Shown in pieces: positions 45,545 through 54,867 of a DNA stretch of 64,000 nt (the stretch's first letter is position 1; every line of letters starts with the position of its first letter). The notes beneath the pieces are model-generated. The model saw only the letters and a list, made by a program, of their open reading frames with translations. It did not search any database and was not told where the DNA came from. The position numbers and the translations under genes are program-made. The stretch is from contig JAJFHD010000105.1 in assembly GCA_021775805.1 (NCBI GenBank), forward strand, positions 88,156 to 152,155, read 5' to 3'. This DNA comes from Alphaproteobacteria bacterium. GTDB lineage: Bacteria > Pseudomonadota > Alphaproteobacteria > Rhizobiales > JAJFHC01.

Positions 45545-45667
45545 TTATGGCTTGGGCGCAGTAAAGTTGATGCGGCGTGACTCGAACGTGAATCCGTTGG
45601 GGTGAGCGTCGCCGATCCAGGAGTCGCCGGGCTGCCAAATCAACAGAAAGCAGCTTCTGCCTTCCAC
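45545..45667 (-). CDS. Possible 40-residue open frame after the rhodanese gene
   Basis: In the same frame as the rhodanese gene and 12 bases past its stop, a GTG opens 40 codons: a first part with CFLLIWQPGDSWIGDAHPNG and a last part FTFESRRINFTAPKP. The composition is protein-like rather than random GC translation. There is no good SD, so it may be a decayed 3' end of some gene or a small protein. Low certainty. Confidence 0.25.
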   Translation of the reverse strand: MEGRSCFLLIWQPGDSWIGDAHPNGFTFESRRINFTAPKP

Positions 45668-45679
45668 TGAGTCAGGAAG

Positions 45680-47239
45680 TTAAACATAACGAACAGAGGG
45701 TTCGCTTTGTATGTCGTCAAGCAGGGCCACTTCCCAGTCGATGTAGCGGCGGTTTTCGCGGACCTTTGCCGCAGGGGCGTCAAGGTTCTCGGCATCGTAG
45801 TGCCTGTCGTTCGGTGGGCTTGCCAATCGTGAAAACCCGGTTTCAAGCGGCAGGACTTCTTCAATCGCGTGAAGGTCCTTTGTCAAGAATGTCCGGACGT
45901 CAATCCCCAGTTCCATCAGGTCCCGTATCAGGAGAGCTGCATAGTCTTCATCGTCGGCGACGAGAACCGCGAACTTGTGACCGGGCAGGTTTTGGATGTC
46001 GCGTGACAGGTTTTCACGTGTGAGGAAGTAACTGCCCCTGATGTGCCCGCGTCTGTAGGACAAACTTGACCGGACATCGAGTGCAATCGTTTCAGCGGAT
46101 ACCAGGGCGGACGACAACTGCTTGGCTGAAATGGGCTGCAAGTCGGCGGTGTTCTGGCCCGACGGTCTGCAGGTCATGTCATCGCTGTCCAGGGACGCAG
46201 CGCATACGTCGGGCATTCCCATGCGCTTGAGCCATGCGGCGGCGGTCAGGGCGCGGACGCCGTCGTCATCCACGAGCACGACCCGGGCATTGCGCACCGG
46301 TACATAACGGTCAACGTTCTGGACAAGTTGCCCGCCCGGCACGTGGCATGCGCCGGCGACGTGACCTGTTGCATAGTCGTCTTCCGTCCGCACGTCGATT
46401 ATGTAGGTTGTCCGGCCCTCGGATTCCCGCTGCCACTTTTCGAGCTGCCGGCGATCGACAACCGCGACTCGGTGTTCGCGCGCGAGTCTGCGCGCCGCCA
46501 TTTGACCGGCCTGGCGCGAGGCATCCGTCGGCACGAACGGTCTGTTTGCTCCCAATTCAAGCGGGTATCCCGCGGACTCCCAGGCGATGGTTCCGTTTTC
46601 CAGAGCGAACACCGGGGCATTGACACCAAGATCCCGCAGGGTCTGTGCGCCGATGATCGATCGTGTCCGGCCTGCACAATGGGTGACCACGACGGTGTTT
46701 TCTTCGCCAGCAATTGGGAGGGTCCGCAGTGCCAGTTCGCCATTGGGACACAGCATCGCTCCGGGAATGCAATAATCGGAATGTTCCTGCGGTGTACGGG
46801 TGTCTATGAGCAGTGTCTTGTGTCCGGCCTCCAGCCGGCGCCTGAGGTCCCTGGCATTTATCGCCGGCGTTCCATAGGTTTTCTCGACATGCTCGCCGAA
46901 AGCTTTGCCCGGAACATTCACTCCAGAGAACAGGGGCAGACCGGAGGCCGCCCACGCGGTAATGCCGCCCTCCAGGAACGCCACATTCGAATATCCCAGT
47001 TTGTCCAGGACCACACCGGCCCGTCTTGCGGCTCCTGACAGTTCGTCAACCAGAACGATCTCGGTCGATTTTCCGGGGATGGCCTCGCCGACAGTCAGCT
47101 CCAAACGGCTCAAGGGCAGATTGGTCGCCGCAAACAGATGAGAGAACGTGAACAGGCCTTCTTCACGGGGATCAATCACGGCCAGCTCGGCAGTTCCCTG
47201 AAACCGGTCGCACAGCTGCGACACCGTGACAGATTTCAT
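45680..47239 (-). CDS. Four-domain rhodanese sulfurtransferase
   Basis: 519 residues made of four rhodanese folds, about 1-110, 125-235, 255-360 and 375-470. Only the second has a catalytic loop with Cys (VTHCAGRTRS). In the others the loop reads VDELSGAARR, VDDDGVRA and ADDEDYAA, with no Cys, so they are probably structural. It would move sulfane sulfur in the cytoplasm. The start overlaps the stop of the cysteine-dioxygenase-like gene by four bases, so the two work together, plausibly in thiol breakdown. Confidence 0.9.
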   Translation of the reverse strand: MKSVTVSQLCDRFQGTAELAVIDPREEGLFTFSHLFAATNLPLSRLELTVGEAIPGKSTEIVLVDELSGAARRAGVVLDKLGYSNVAFLEGGITAWAASGLPLFSGVNVPGKAFGEHVEKTYGTPAINARDLRRRLEAGHKTLLIDTRTPQEHSDYCIPGAMLCPNGELALRTLPIAGEENTVVVTHCAGRTRSIIGAQTLRDLGVNAPVFALENGTIAWESAGYPLELGANRPFVPTDASRQAGQMAARRLAREHRVAVVDRRQLEKWQRESEGRTTYIIDVRTEDDYATGHVAGACHVPGGQLVQNVDRYVPVRNARVVLVDDDGVRALTAAAWLKRMGMPDVCAASLDSDDMTCRPSGQNTADLQPISAKQLSSALVSAETIALDVRSSLSYRRGHIRGSYFLTRENLSRDIQNLPGHKFAVLVADDEDYAALLIRDLMELGIDVRTFLTKDLHAIEEVLPLETGFSRLASPPNDRHYDAENLDAPAAKVRENRRYIDWEVALLDDIQSEPSVRYV

Positions 47240-47850
47240 CGGGCATCCTCTATTTCGAAGGATGCCTCCAGGACGAACTGTTCGATGGTGTTGTTCTCAA
47301 GATCATACTCGGTGCGGGTCGACTGATCGGCAAACCGGCGACCGTACAAATGAAGGTGAAGCAGCGGTTCGTCGCCCAGGGCATGGATTGAATGGATGCC
47401 TTCCGGGAGCATTGACACCGCCGTACCCGGTTGGACGTCGATTTCACCGACTTGTTCAATCGATACCTTGCCGTTGCCGTTGCCGTTGCCGTTTGGGCCT
47501 CCGTTCCGTTGACGGTAGAGCCGGTGCTTTTCCCGGCCCGACACCGCCGCAACGATAGCCCAGCTGCCGCCATGGTCATGGGGCCTGTAGGTCTGACCGG
47601 GCAGGCCGGAATTCACATAAAGGGCATATTCGCCGTTTTCATCTTCATGAATCAGAAAAGTGCGTTCGGTTTCACCGGCCTCAGGCAAGGGAAAGTCGGT
47701 CCGTGAAAACAACTCGGTTTGTGCACACAGAGACATGAGGATAGGCTTTGCCTGTTCCAAAGAGGTGATCGTGGGGCCATCCGCGAGGGCACCGCGAATG
47801 TTGTTGATTGTCTCTGAGACAGCACGATTGCGGCGGTCCTTGAGTTGCAT
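47236..47850 (-). CDS. Cysteine dioxygenase-type cupin (thiol dioxygenase)
   Basis: 204 residues. The cupin iron site shows His91 and His93 (YRPHDHGGSW) and a further His in the barrel end (PLLHLHLYG), the three-His set of cysteine and 3-mercaptopropionate dioxygenases. It adds oxygen to a thiol giving a sulfinate. Residues 120-127 are a Gly-Asn run coded by a six-base repeat. Starts with a good SD (GGAGCC region) and overlaps the rhodanese start by four bases. Confidence 0.85.
   Translation of the reverse strand: MQLKDRRNRAVSETINNIRGALADGPTITSLEQAKPILMSLCAQTELFSRTDFPLPEAGETERTFLIHEDENGEYALYVNSGLPGQTYRPHDHGGSWAIVAAVSGREKHRLYRQRNGGPNGNGNGNGKVSIEQVGEIDVQPGTAVSMLPEGIHSIHALGDEPLLHLHLYGRRFADQSTRTEYDLENNTIEQFVLEASFEIEDAR
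47471..47494. repeat. Hexanucleotide microsatellite inside the dioxygenase gene
   Basis: About four copies of GTTGCC (Gly-Asn codons on the minus strand) in tandem. The repeat adds pairs of residues without shifting frame, so length may vary between strains. Confidence 0.7.
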
Positions 47851-47939
47851 GTCAGGCTCCTTTTGGCCGATCGTCGACTGGGCACAAGTTGCACGTCTTG
47901 GATTTTCAGGGCGGACAGGCGCCCGGCGTGTACTTGACT

Positions 47940-48824
47940 CTATCCCGGTTCACCAGCCTGTGCGGCAAATATGGATGTGTATCCGCCAGACCAGTCCGGC
48001 GGAATCTGGCACGGCCGGGGATCGTGCCAGGCCCAGCGTGATGTCTTGCCGCGTACCACCTCGCCGGCATGTGACGACGGGTCGGGGTGGGGCGTGTACG
48101 GTTTAGCGTCGCCCGATGAATAGCAGTTGAGCAGCAACGGTCGTGGCTCCGGGGATTTGCTTGACGGCGAATAATGGGCCGTGCGGCAGTTATGGACGGT
48201 GATTGATCCAGCGGGGCCGGTGAGATAGTCGGCTCTGGACATATCTATCGTCGCTGCATCGGCTTGAGTGAGACAGCCGGCCCAGTCGCCGTTTTCATCG
48301 TACTGGTCAAACAGGGGGCCTTCATGGCTACCGGGCAGGACGGCAAGCGGTCCGTTTTTCATGTCGGTGTCAGCCAGGTAGCAGCCGATCGTGAACACGT
48401 TGTAATTGGTATGCGGAAAGAACTGGATATCCTGATGCCACTTGACCATATCGGTCTCGTCGAACCATTTGAAATTGAGTTTCGAGTGATGAAAGACCAC
48501 ATCGGGGCCAGCGAGGTCGGCTGCCACATCGGCCATGAGTCCCTTGGCGAAGCCCCAGTAGACATCATGCTGATCGTCGGGCCGTTTGAGACGGCGCAGA
48601 ACCGGCGTCTCCCTTGAATGGCCAGGCCCAATGTCGAACGTGCGTCCAGGCTCGGTTTCACTACGGCTGGCCTCGACAAATTCGTTTGAAACGTCAATCA
48701 AGTCAGTCAGGGTGTCGGGCGGCACCAGGCCCTGAACGCCGACATAGCCATGCTCGAAGTAGTGTTCGCGCTGGGTTTGCGTCAACACCCGGGCTGGAAA
48801 GGACAGAATTTCTTCCGGCGTCAT
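47940..48824 (-). CDS. Phytanoyl-CoA dioxygenase (PhyH)-family Fe/2-oxoglutarate oxygenase
   Basis: 294 residues from the ATG at 48824 (GGGAGAG before it). Iron is held by His130 and Asp132 (KWHQDIQFFPH) and His217 (RTAHYSP), and Arg of RPLLLNCYSS would bind 2-oxoglutarate. It hydroxylates a small molecule or acyl group. It follows the FabD-like gene by about 95 bases in the same direction. Confidence 0.88.
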   Translation of the reverse strand: MTPEEILSFPARVLTQTQREHYFEHGYVGVQGLVPPDTLTDLIDVSNEFVEASRSETEPGRTFDIGPGHSRETPVLRRLKRPDDQHDVYWGFAKGLMADVAADLAGPDVVFHHSKLNFKWFDETDMVKWHQDIQFFPHTNYNVFTIGCYLADTDMKNGPLAVLPGSHEGPLFDQYDENGDWAGCLTQADAATIDMSRADYLTGPAGSITVHNCRTAHYSPSSKSPEPRPLLLNCYSSGDAKPYTPHPDPSSHAGEVVRGKTSRWAWHDPRPCQIPPDWSGGYTSIFAAQAGEPG

Positions 48825-48920
48825 CGCTTGCTCTCCCACGGTATCCTGCCTGCAAGATACCGACACGGACCGGCGAGGGAAAGCCTCTATTTACGGTAGC
48901 GATGGAACAGCACGGCGGGC

Positions 48921-49967
48921 CTACGCGGTCACGGTCTTTCTTTGATCGTCGAGACCCATGGACAGCACGTAAGGGTCGGTTTCCTGCCGTCTGAGGAAGT
49001 CAGACTTTGACTCGAGGCCCCGCCAGCCGATACCGATCAAGGTCTGGGCGACCGCACCGCCCAGAGTATTGCCGGGGCCCAGTACGATGATGCAGTCAGG
49101 AGCGAATTCGCGCACGCCTACAGTGACCGCGTGTGTGAAATTGTAGGTTTCGACCACCTGTGTCCCAAGCGTGTAATCCCACAACTTTTCGAGATCGGTA
49201 GCGTGTGGCGACCAGATCTGCCCCCGGCCATCTATCAGGGGGACGTCCGGTGAAACGAACAGATCGCCGGGAAGCCTGGAAAGGCCTTCCTTTGAGACCG
49301 GCTCCTGCAGGGGGGTGTGGAACGCAGCATGGTTTTGGAGCCGCAGGGGAAAACGTTCTTGTTCGGGTTTGAGCATACCGACAAGCAGGGCGATGGCCGG
49401 ATCGTTGCCGGCGAACACCAGCATGCCGCCCAGATCGATTGATATGTAGAGCTCGTGGCCCGAGCGACTGTTGATGTTGGCGACCACGGCATCCATTGCC
49501 GCCCTGCGCCCCGGGACCGGCTGCCAGTTTTCATCGACCACCGGGTGAACAACCTGGCCGCCCACAAGCGTGTCCTGCATCAGGGTTCCCATGGTGTTGA
49601 CCACACGAAGCGCCGCCATCGGGTCGAGCGCCCCTGAACAGCCGAGGGCAATGTACCAGCCCATCGAATTGCCGGTGATCGCCGAGATTTCATATTGCTC
49701 GCGGTCAATCGACAAAAAATCTGCGTAGGCGCAGGCGTAAATGAGCGGTGAGGCGTTGTCGCCGCGTGAATGTACGAGCGACGAGTAATTCTTGCTCGTG
49801 TCCAGTTCGGTGATCGTGGTCTGGTCTGTTGATTGCCGGTAGGCATCGAACTTTGCGATGAGGTCAGCCTTGTCGGCATGATGACGGTTCAGATATCCCA
49901 GTTCCGGTTTGTTGTAGGTGCCGCGGCCGGGACACACGACCAATGCTTTCTTTTTGACAGGGGACAT
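48921..49967 (-). CDS. Malonyltransferase (FabD)-like acyltransferase
   Basis: 348 residues. The nucleophile elbow is GNSMG with Ser101, and His217 in NHAAFHTPL is the partner His. The opening motif is PGRGTY instead of the GQGSQ of classical FabD, and there is no carrier protein gene alongside, so it is a divergent acyltransferase, perhaps acting on CoA esters. It starts three bases after the E1 gene ends, pointing to a shared reaction route. Confidence 0.8.
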   Translation of the reverse strand: MSPVKKKALVVCPGRGTYNKPELGYLNRHHADKADLIAKFDAYRQSTDQTTITELDTSKNYSSLVHSRGDNASPLIYACAYADFLSIDREQYEISAITGNSMGWYIALGCSGALDPMAALRVVNTMGTLMQDTLVGGQVVHPVVDENWQPVPGRRAAMDAVVANINSRSGHELYISIDLGGMLVFAGNDPAIALLVGMLKPEQERFPLRLQNHAAFHTPLQEPVSKEGLSRLPGDLFVSPDVPLIDGRGQIWSPHATDLEKLWDYTLGTQVVETYNFTHAVTVGVREFAPDCIIVLGPGNTLGGAVAQTLIGIGWRGLESKSDFLRRQETDPYVLSMGLDDQRKTVTA

Positions 49968-49970
49968 CTT

Positions 49971-52202
49971 CTAGGCACTCTTGCGCGTCGACGATGACTT
50001 GGTCAGTTCGAGAGCGTTGGCGACGATGGCATCGCAACTTGGCAGGGTGACAGTTGCCGCGCGGCCCAGGGGAATGAAGCAGTCGTCAGCGGCAATGCGT
50101 TTCAGAGTCTGTCCGGCATTCAGGTTTTCAGCAAACAGTGCCATCAATGCTTCGCTTTGCGAACCGGTGGAACGGCACTCGTCGACAACCAGAATGTTTT
50201 CACAAGGACCGGTGGCCACAAGAATCTGCTCCTTGTTGAGGGGCGCCAACCAGCGCAGGTCAATCACGCGAAGCTTGAGACCATGGTCGCGGGAAAGGAT
50301 TTTCTCCGCCTTGCGCGACAGGTAATATCCGTTGCCGTAAGTGACAATGGCAAGGTCGGTGCCGTCACTGTACTGGCCGATGTCGCCGAGGGCGATTTTG
50401 GTGCCGGAGCCTGGAGGCGGGTAGGGGAAGGTCCAGAGCCCATCCTTGTCGTCGTGGAGGTCGCGCGTCATGTAAAGCGCGATCGGTTCGACAAACACGA
50501 CGATCCGCTGTTCCTCCCGGGCAAGCCTGACACATTCCCGCATCATGGCGACGGCGTCCGCGCCGTTGCTGGGACAGGCGACAACGATGCCCGGAACGTC
50601 GCGTAAAACGGCCAGGCTGTTGTCGTTGTGGAAATGTCCGCCAAATCCCTTCTGGTAGCCCAGACCGGCAATCCGCACGATCATGGGATTGGTGTATTGC
50701 CCGTTTGAAAAGAAACTCAGTGTTGCCGCTTCACCGCGCAACTGGTCCTCGGCATTGTGGAGGTAGGCCAGGAACTGTATCTCGGGGATCGGCAACAGGC
50801 CGTTGTGAGCAAGCCCGATGGCAAGGCCCAGTATGCTCTGTTCATCGAGCACGGTGTTAATCACCCTGTGCGCGCCGAAGCGTTGCGACAGTTTCGCAGT
50901 GACGTTGTAGACGCCACCCTTGGGACCGATGTCTTCGCCGGCCAGGACAATATTGTCGTGTTCCAGCATCAGGTCGGTGAGCGCCCAGTTTATGAGGCGT
51001 GCCATGTGCTGGGGCTTGTCCATGAATGTGGAGTCGTTGCCGAACGCTGAAGCACGGGCCTGATCCGACGGCCCGTTGGAGGGGGGCAGTGTCCGCTTTG
51101 GCGGCAACAGGCTGGTCATGACCTGGGTCGGGGTCTCCAGTTTGGGGCGTGCGATTGCTGCTTCCGCGACCCGTTCCGTTGTGTCGCCGATGGAGTTGTA
51201 AATGTCGAGCACCTGGCCGCAGGTCAGGATGTCGTGGTCGACCAGTATGCGGGTGGTATGCAGCAGCGGGTCGTTGGCTTCCTGGACTTCGACCTCGGTC
51301 TTGGACATGTAGGCTGTTTGGGCGTCTGAGCCGGCGTGGCCGTAAAGACGGACGCATTTCATGTGGATGAACGCCGGTTTGCGGTGACGGCGCACAAATT
51401 CTCCGGCCTCGTTTGCCACCTTGCGGGTTTCGAGAATGTCGAGGCCGTTGCAGGCAAAATACTGAAGTGCGGGACGGTGGGAGAACGTGGCGTTGATCCA
51501 GCCATGAGGGGTCTTGGTTGAGATGCCGATACCGTTGTCTTCACACACAAAAACCAGCGGCATGGGAGCGCCCTGGAATGCCGTCCAGGCAGCGGTATTG
51601 AAGGCGCCCTGGGCCGTCGAGTGATTTGCCGACGCGTCTCCGAAACTGCACAGGATAACCGCGTCACCCGGCAACTGCCGGTCGGTAGCATCAAGCCGTT
51701 TGGCGAGCCCGATGCTGTAGGCTGCACCGACCGCCTTGGGCAGGTGTGAGGCGATCGTGCTGGTTTGCGGTGGTACGTACAAAGCCTTGCTGCCCAGGAC
51801 CTTGTGGCGGCCGCCGGAAATCGGATCGTCGGCAGAAGCGGCAAAACTCAGCAGCATGTCCCATGCGGGGGTCTGGCCTGAGAGCTGCTTCGATCTCTGG
51901 ATCAGGAATGCGGCGTCACGGTAGTGCAGGAACGCCAAGTCATCGACACGGAAGGCGGCGGCGATAGCGGCGTTGCCTTCATGGCCCGAACTGCCAATGG
52001 TGTAGAAGCCTTCGCCGCGTGCCTGCAGCTTTCGGGACGTACGGTCAAGCTGGCGGCTCAGGACCTGCGACTGAAAAAGCTCGACAGTTGCCGCCGGCGA
52101 CAACCCGGCCTGATCAATCGAGACATCTGAGACACGGCCCGGCAGGTCTCCTTCGGCAACCCGCGACAGGAAGTTCTGATGAACGAGTTCTGCACGATCC
52201 AC
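49971..52202 (-). CDS. Fused thiamine-diphosphate dehydrogenase E1 (alpha+beta)
   Basis: 743 residues. The alpha half (1-375) has the TPP motif FGDASANHSTAQGAFNTAAW then EDNGIGISTKTP. The beta half holds EDIGPKGGVYNVTAKLSQRF, LPIPEIQFLAYLHNAEDQLR and PSNGADAVAMMRECVRLA. Together this is a branched-chain 2-oxoacid or acetoin-type E1. No E2 or E3 gene is present in the window, so the acyl group must go to an E2 encoded elsewhere or to an unusual acceptor. It follows gcdH by 36 bases. Confidence 0.9.
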   Translation of the reverse strand: MDRAELVHQNFLSRVAEGDLPGRVSDVSIDQAGLSPAATVELFQSQVLSRQLDRTSRKLQARGEGFYTIGSSGHEGNAAIAAAFRVDDLAFLHYRDAAFLIQRSKQLSGQTPAWDMLLSFAASADDPISGGRHKVLGSKALYVPPQTSTIASHLPKAVGAAYSIGLAKRLDATDRQLPGDAVILCSFGDASANHSTAQGAFNTAAWTAFQGAPMPLVFVCEDNGIGISTKTPHGWINATFSHRPALQYFACNGLDILETRKVANEAGEFVRRHRKPAFIHMKCVRLYGHAGSDAQTAYMSKTEVEVQEANDPLLHTTRILVDHDILTCGQVLDIYNSIGDTTERVAEAAIARPKLETPTQVMTSLLPPKRTLPPSNGPSDQARASAFGNDSTFMDKPQHMARLINWALTDLMLEHDNIVLAGEDIGPKGGVYNVTAKLSQRFGAHRVINTVLDEQSILGLAIGLAHNGLLPIPEIQFLAYLHNAEDQLRGEAATLSFFSNGQYTNPMIVRIAGLGYQKGFGGHFHNDNSLAVLRDVPGIVVACPSNGADAVAMMRECVRLAREEQRIVVFVEPIALYMTRDLHDDKDGLWTFPYPPPGSGTKIALGDIGQYSDGTDLAIVTYGNGYYLSRKAEKILSRDHGLKLRVIDLRWLAPLNKEQILVATGPCENILVVDECRSTGSQSEALMALFAENLNAGQTLKRIAADDCFIPLGRAATVTLPSCDAIVANALELTKSSSTRKSA

Positions 52203-52238
52203 TTTGTCTGATCCCCCTTGAGCGTTTCTGAGTACGGG

Positions 52239-53462
52239 TCAGAAAAACGCCTGAAGGCCGGTTTGCGCGCGGCCAAGGATCAGGGCGTGGACATCGTGGG
52301 CGCCTTCATAGGTGTTGACGGTTTCGAGGTTGCACATGTGGCGCATGACCTGAAATTCCTCGGAGATGCCGTTGCCGCCGTGCATGTCGCGCGCCATGCG
52401 GGCAATGTCGAGCGCCTTGCCGCAATTGTTGCGCTTGATCAGGCTGATCATTTCCGGTGCGGCGCTGGCCTCGTCCATCAGGCGGCCGACCCGCAAAGAG
52501 CCCTGAAGACCGAGGGTGATCTCGGTCTGCATATCCGCCAGCTTCTTCTGGAACAGCTGAGTCTGGGCAAGCGGTCTGTTGAATTGCTTGCGGTCAAGAC
52601 CGTATTGACGCGCAGCATGCCAGCAAAACTCTGCAGCCCCCATGGCCCCCCATGATATGCCGTAGCGGGCGCGGTTGAGACATCCGAACGGGCCCTTCAG
52701 GCCCTGCACGTTGGGCAGCAGGGCATCTTCGCCGACCTCGACGCCGTCCATGACGATTTCGCCGGTGACGGAGGCACGAAGCGAGAGTTTGCCGGCGATC
52801 TTGGGCGCGCTGAGGCCCTTCATGCCTTTTTCGAGAACGAAGCCGCGGATTTTCCCGTCGTGGGCGTCGGATTTCGCCCAAACGACAAACACATCGGCGA
52901 TCGGTGCGTTGGAGATCCACATCTTCGAGCCCGACAGCTTGTAGCCATCTGAGGTCTTTTCGGCCCGTGTCTTCATTCCTGCCGGGTCGGAACCCGCATC
53001 GGGTTCAGTCAATCCGAAACAGCCGATGAGGCTTCCCGATGTCAGGCCGGGGAGATATTTTCGGCGTTGGTCCTCGGATCCATAGGCATAGATCGGGTAG
53101 GCAACCAGCGACGCCTGCACACTCATCATGGAGCGGTAGCCGCTGTCGACACGTTCGACTTCGCGCGCGACCAGTCCGTAGGAAACGTAACCGGCACCGA
53201 CGCCGCCATATTCCTCGGGGATGGTCACACCAAGCAGGCCCATTTCGCCCATCTGGGGAAACAGGTCGGGTTCTACGCTCTCTTCGCGGTAGGCTGCGAT
53301 GACCCGGGGCTGAAGAACTTCCTGCGCAAACGACCGGGCGGCATCCCGAATCATGCGTTCTTCGTCATTGAGCTGGTTCTCGAGCAACAGCGGATCGTCC
53401 CAGACGAAACGCCCGAGATCGGGCGCGTCTTTGGCCTTGAGCGTTGGGGTCTGGATGTTCAT
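52239..53462 (-). CDS. gcdH: Glutaryl-CoA dehydrogenase
   Basis: 407 residues of the acyl-CoA dehydrogenase family. FGLTEPDAGSDP and WISNAPIADVFVVWAK bind FAD and the substrate, and the catalytic Glu386 lies in NTYEGAHDVHALILGRA. The sequence is of the GcdH type, which oxidises and decarboxylates glutaryl-CoA to crotonyl-CoA in Lys/Trp and benzoate breakdown. A divergent LysR gene is the usual GcdR arrangement. It leads a long leftward gene run. Confidence 0.9.
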   Translation of the reverse strand: MNIQTPTLKAKDAPDLGRFVWDDPLLLENQLNDEERMIRDAARSFAQEVLQPRVIAAYREESVEPDLFPQMGEMGLLGVTIPEEYGGVGAGYVSYGLVAREVERVDSGYRSMMSVQASLVAYPIYAYGSEDQRRKYLPGLTSGSLIGCFGLTEPDAGSDPAGMKTRAEKTSDGYKLSGSKMWISNAPIADVFVVWAKSDAHDGKIRGFVLEKGMKGLSAPKIAGKLSLRASVTGEIVMDGVEVGEDALLPNVQGLKGPFGCLNRARYGISWGAMGAAEFCWHAARQYGLDRKQFNRPLAQTQLFQKKLADMQTEITLGLQGSLRVGRLMDEASAAPEMISLIKRNNCGKALDIARMARDMHGGNGISEEFQVMRHMCNLETVNTYEGAHDVHALILGRAQTGLQAFF

Positions 53463-53716
53463 TTCGGTATCCTCTCGGTGTCCACGCAGTGTCGCGAATC
53501 CGGCACCCTGATCATTGGCATACTAGCAGAGCCCGGATATTTCGACAGAAGCGATTTGTCGTAGGCAATGCACAAGTTTTGCGGGCATCGCCATTGCAGC
53601 GAACGTGCCTATGACAAACAGCTCATTCCAATTTGGTATTCACCAGTGATTTGCACCCTTGGAAAACAAGATGTAAACCAACAATACATCATCAAGTCAT
53701 GCGAAAATGGAATGAT
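53463..53716. promoter_or_regulatory. Divergent promoter region, gcdH and LysR
   Basis: 254 bases between the two starts. LysR proteins normally bind here and regulate both genes. I did not find an unambiguous T-N11-A site. Confidence 0.5.
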
Positions 53717-54607
53717 ATGCTGTCCCCCCGACGATTCCTGCCCTCGACCGCGTTACTCTGTGCCTTTGAAGCGGCTGCCCGTACGTCAAGTTTCACACGG
53801 GCCGCGGAAGAACTGAACCTGACGCAGAGTGCCGTCAGCCGCCAGATCAAGGCGTTGGAGGAACAGATCGGCGTGGCGTTGTTCATGCGTGAACGTCAGA
53901 AAGTCAACCTGACGCTTGCCGGTGAGACCTATGCCCGCGATGTCCGCGAGGCGCTGCAGATGATTGCCAACGCGTCTATGACACTGCGGACCAACCCGGA
54001 CGGCGGGGCGCTCAATCTGGCGATTCTGCCGACCTTTGGCACGCGCTGGCTGGCACCGCGCCTGCCGGACTTTCTGAAAGACAACCCGGGCGTCACGGTC
54101 AACCTAACGACACGGCTGCGCCCGTTCGATTTCTCAACCGAACCACAGGATGCAGCGATACATTTCGGGCAGCACAACTGGCCCGACACGGACGCCATGT
54201 TCCTTCACGACGAGACCGTGGTTCCCACCTGTTCGCCGGACTTGCTTGAACACTACGACATTCAAACGCCGGTCGATCTGCTGAAGGCGCCGATACTGCA
54301 TCTCGCTACCCGGCCAAAGGCCTGGGAGCGCTGGCTGCATGTTCAGGGAATAGACGGCGAGAAGGTTCCCGGTATGGTTTTCGACCAGTTCGCCACCGTC
54401 GCGCAGGCGGTCGTCCACGGTATCGGTATCGCCCTGCTGCCGCACTTCCTGATCGAAAACGAACTCAGTGAAGGCACGCTCGTACCGGCCCTCAACCTGC
54501 CGGTTCGCAGCGTCGGTGCCTATCATCTGGTGTGGCCGAAATCGCGCAGCACTTATCCACCGTTGAAGAGTTTCAGGGATTGGATCGGGGGCCAGGCGGA
54601 GGCATAG
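53717..54607 (+). CDS. LysR-family regulator (GcdR/GcvA-like)
   Basis: 296 residues from the ATG at 53717 (GGA before it; ATG 53699 is an alternative). N-terminal HTH: LLCAFEAAARTSSFTRAAEE then LNLTQSAVSRQIKALEEQIG. The C-terminal type II binding fold has the GcvA look (WLAPRLPDFLKDNPGVTVNL, GIGIALLPHFLIENEL). Divergent from gcdH, so it probably activates gcdH on glutarate/glutaryl-CoA, as GcdR does. Confidence 0.88.
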   Translation: MLSPRRFLPSTALLCAFEAAARTSSFTRAAEELNLTQSAVSRQIKALEEQIGVALFMRERQKVNLTLAGETYARDVREALQMIANASMTLRTNPDGGALNLAILPTFGTRWLAPRLPDFLKDNPGVTVNLTTRLRPFDFSTEPQDAAIHFGQHNWPDTDAMFLHDETVVPTCSPDLLEHYDIQTPVDLLKAPILHLATRPKAWERWLHVQGIDGEKVPGMVFDQFATVAQAVVHGIGIALLPHFLIENELSEGTLVPALNLPVRSVGAYHLVWPKSRSTYPPLKSFRDWIGGQAEA

Positions 54608-54648
54608 ACTTCCGGTTGGGTGTTGTTCTGAATAGCCCCAAACTGTCG

Positions 54649-54719
54649 TCCTCGTGCACCGACACGAGGATCTCCTGAGTTGCTGTTCAGGTACTGTATG
54701 TGTCGATCACATACAGTAC
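54649..54719. terminator. Two adjacent perfect hairpins after the LysR gene
   Basis: TCCTCGTG-CACCGA-CACGAGGA (54649-54670) is followed by a 12-base stem, GTACTGTATGTG-TCGAT-CACATACAGTAC (54691-54719), and then by AGATTTTGAGG. The first could terminate LysR transcription. The second is AT-rich and symmetric, more like an operator than a terminator. Confidence 0.5.
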
Positions 54720-54867
54720 AGATTTTGAGGGCATCATGCCCCCACGTAAGCACGTTGATGCGTATGTTTAGACGTGAAGCCCATACGGTCTCCGAGAATG
54801 GACCCTCGACCGTTCGCAGTCAGGGGTGACGAGTCTGGCAGCAATTCGATGGGTCGTGATGGTCATG

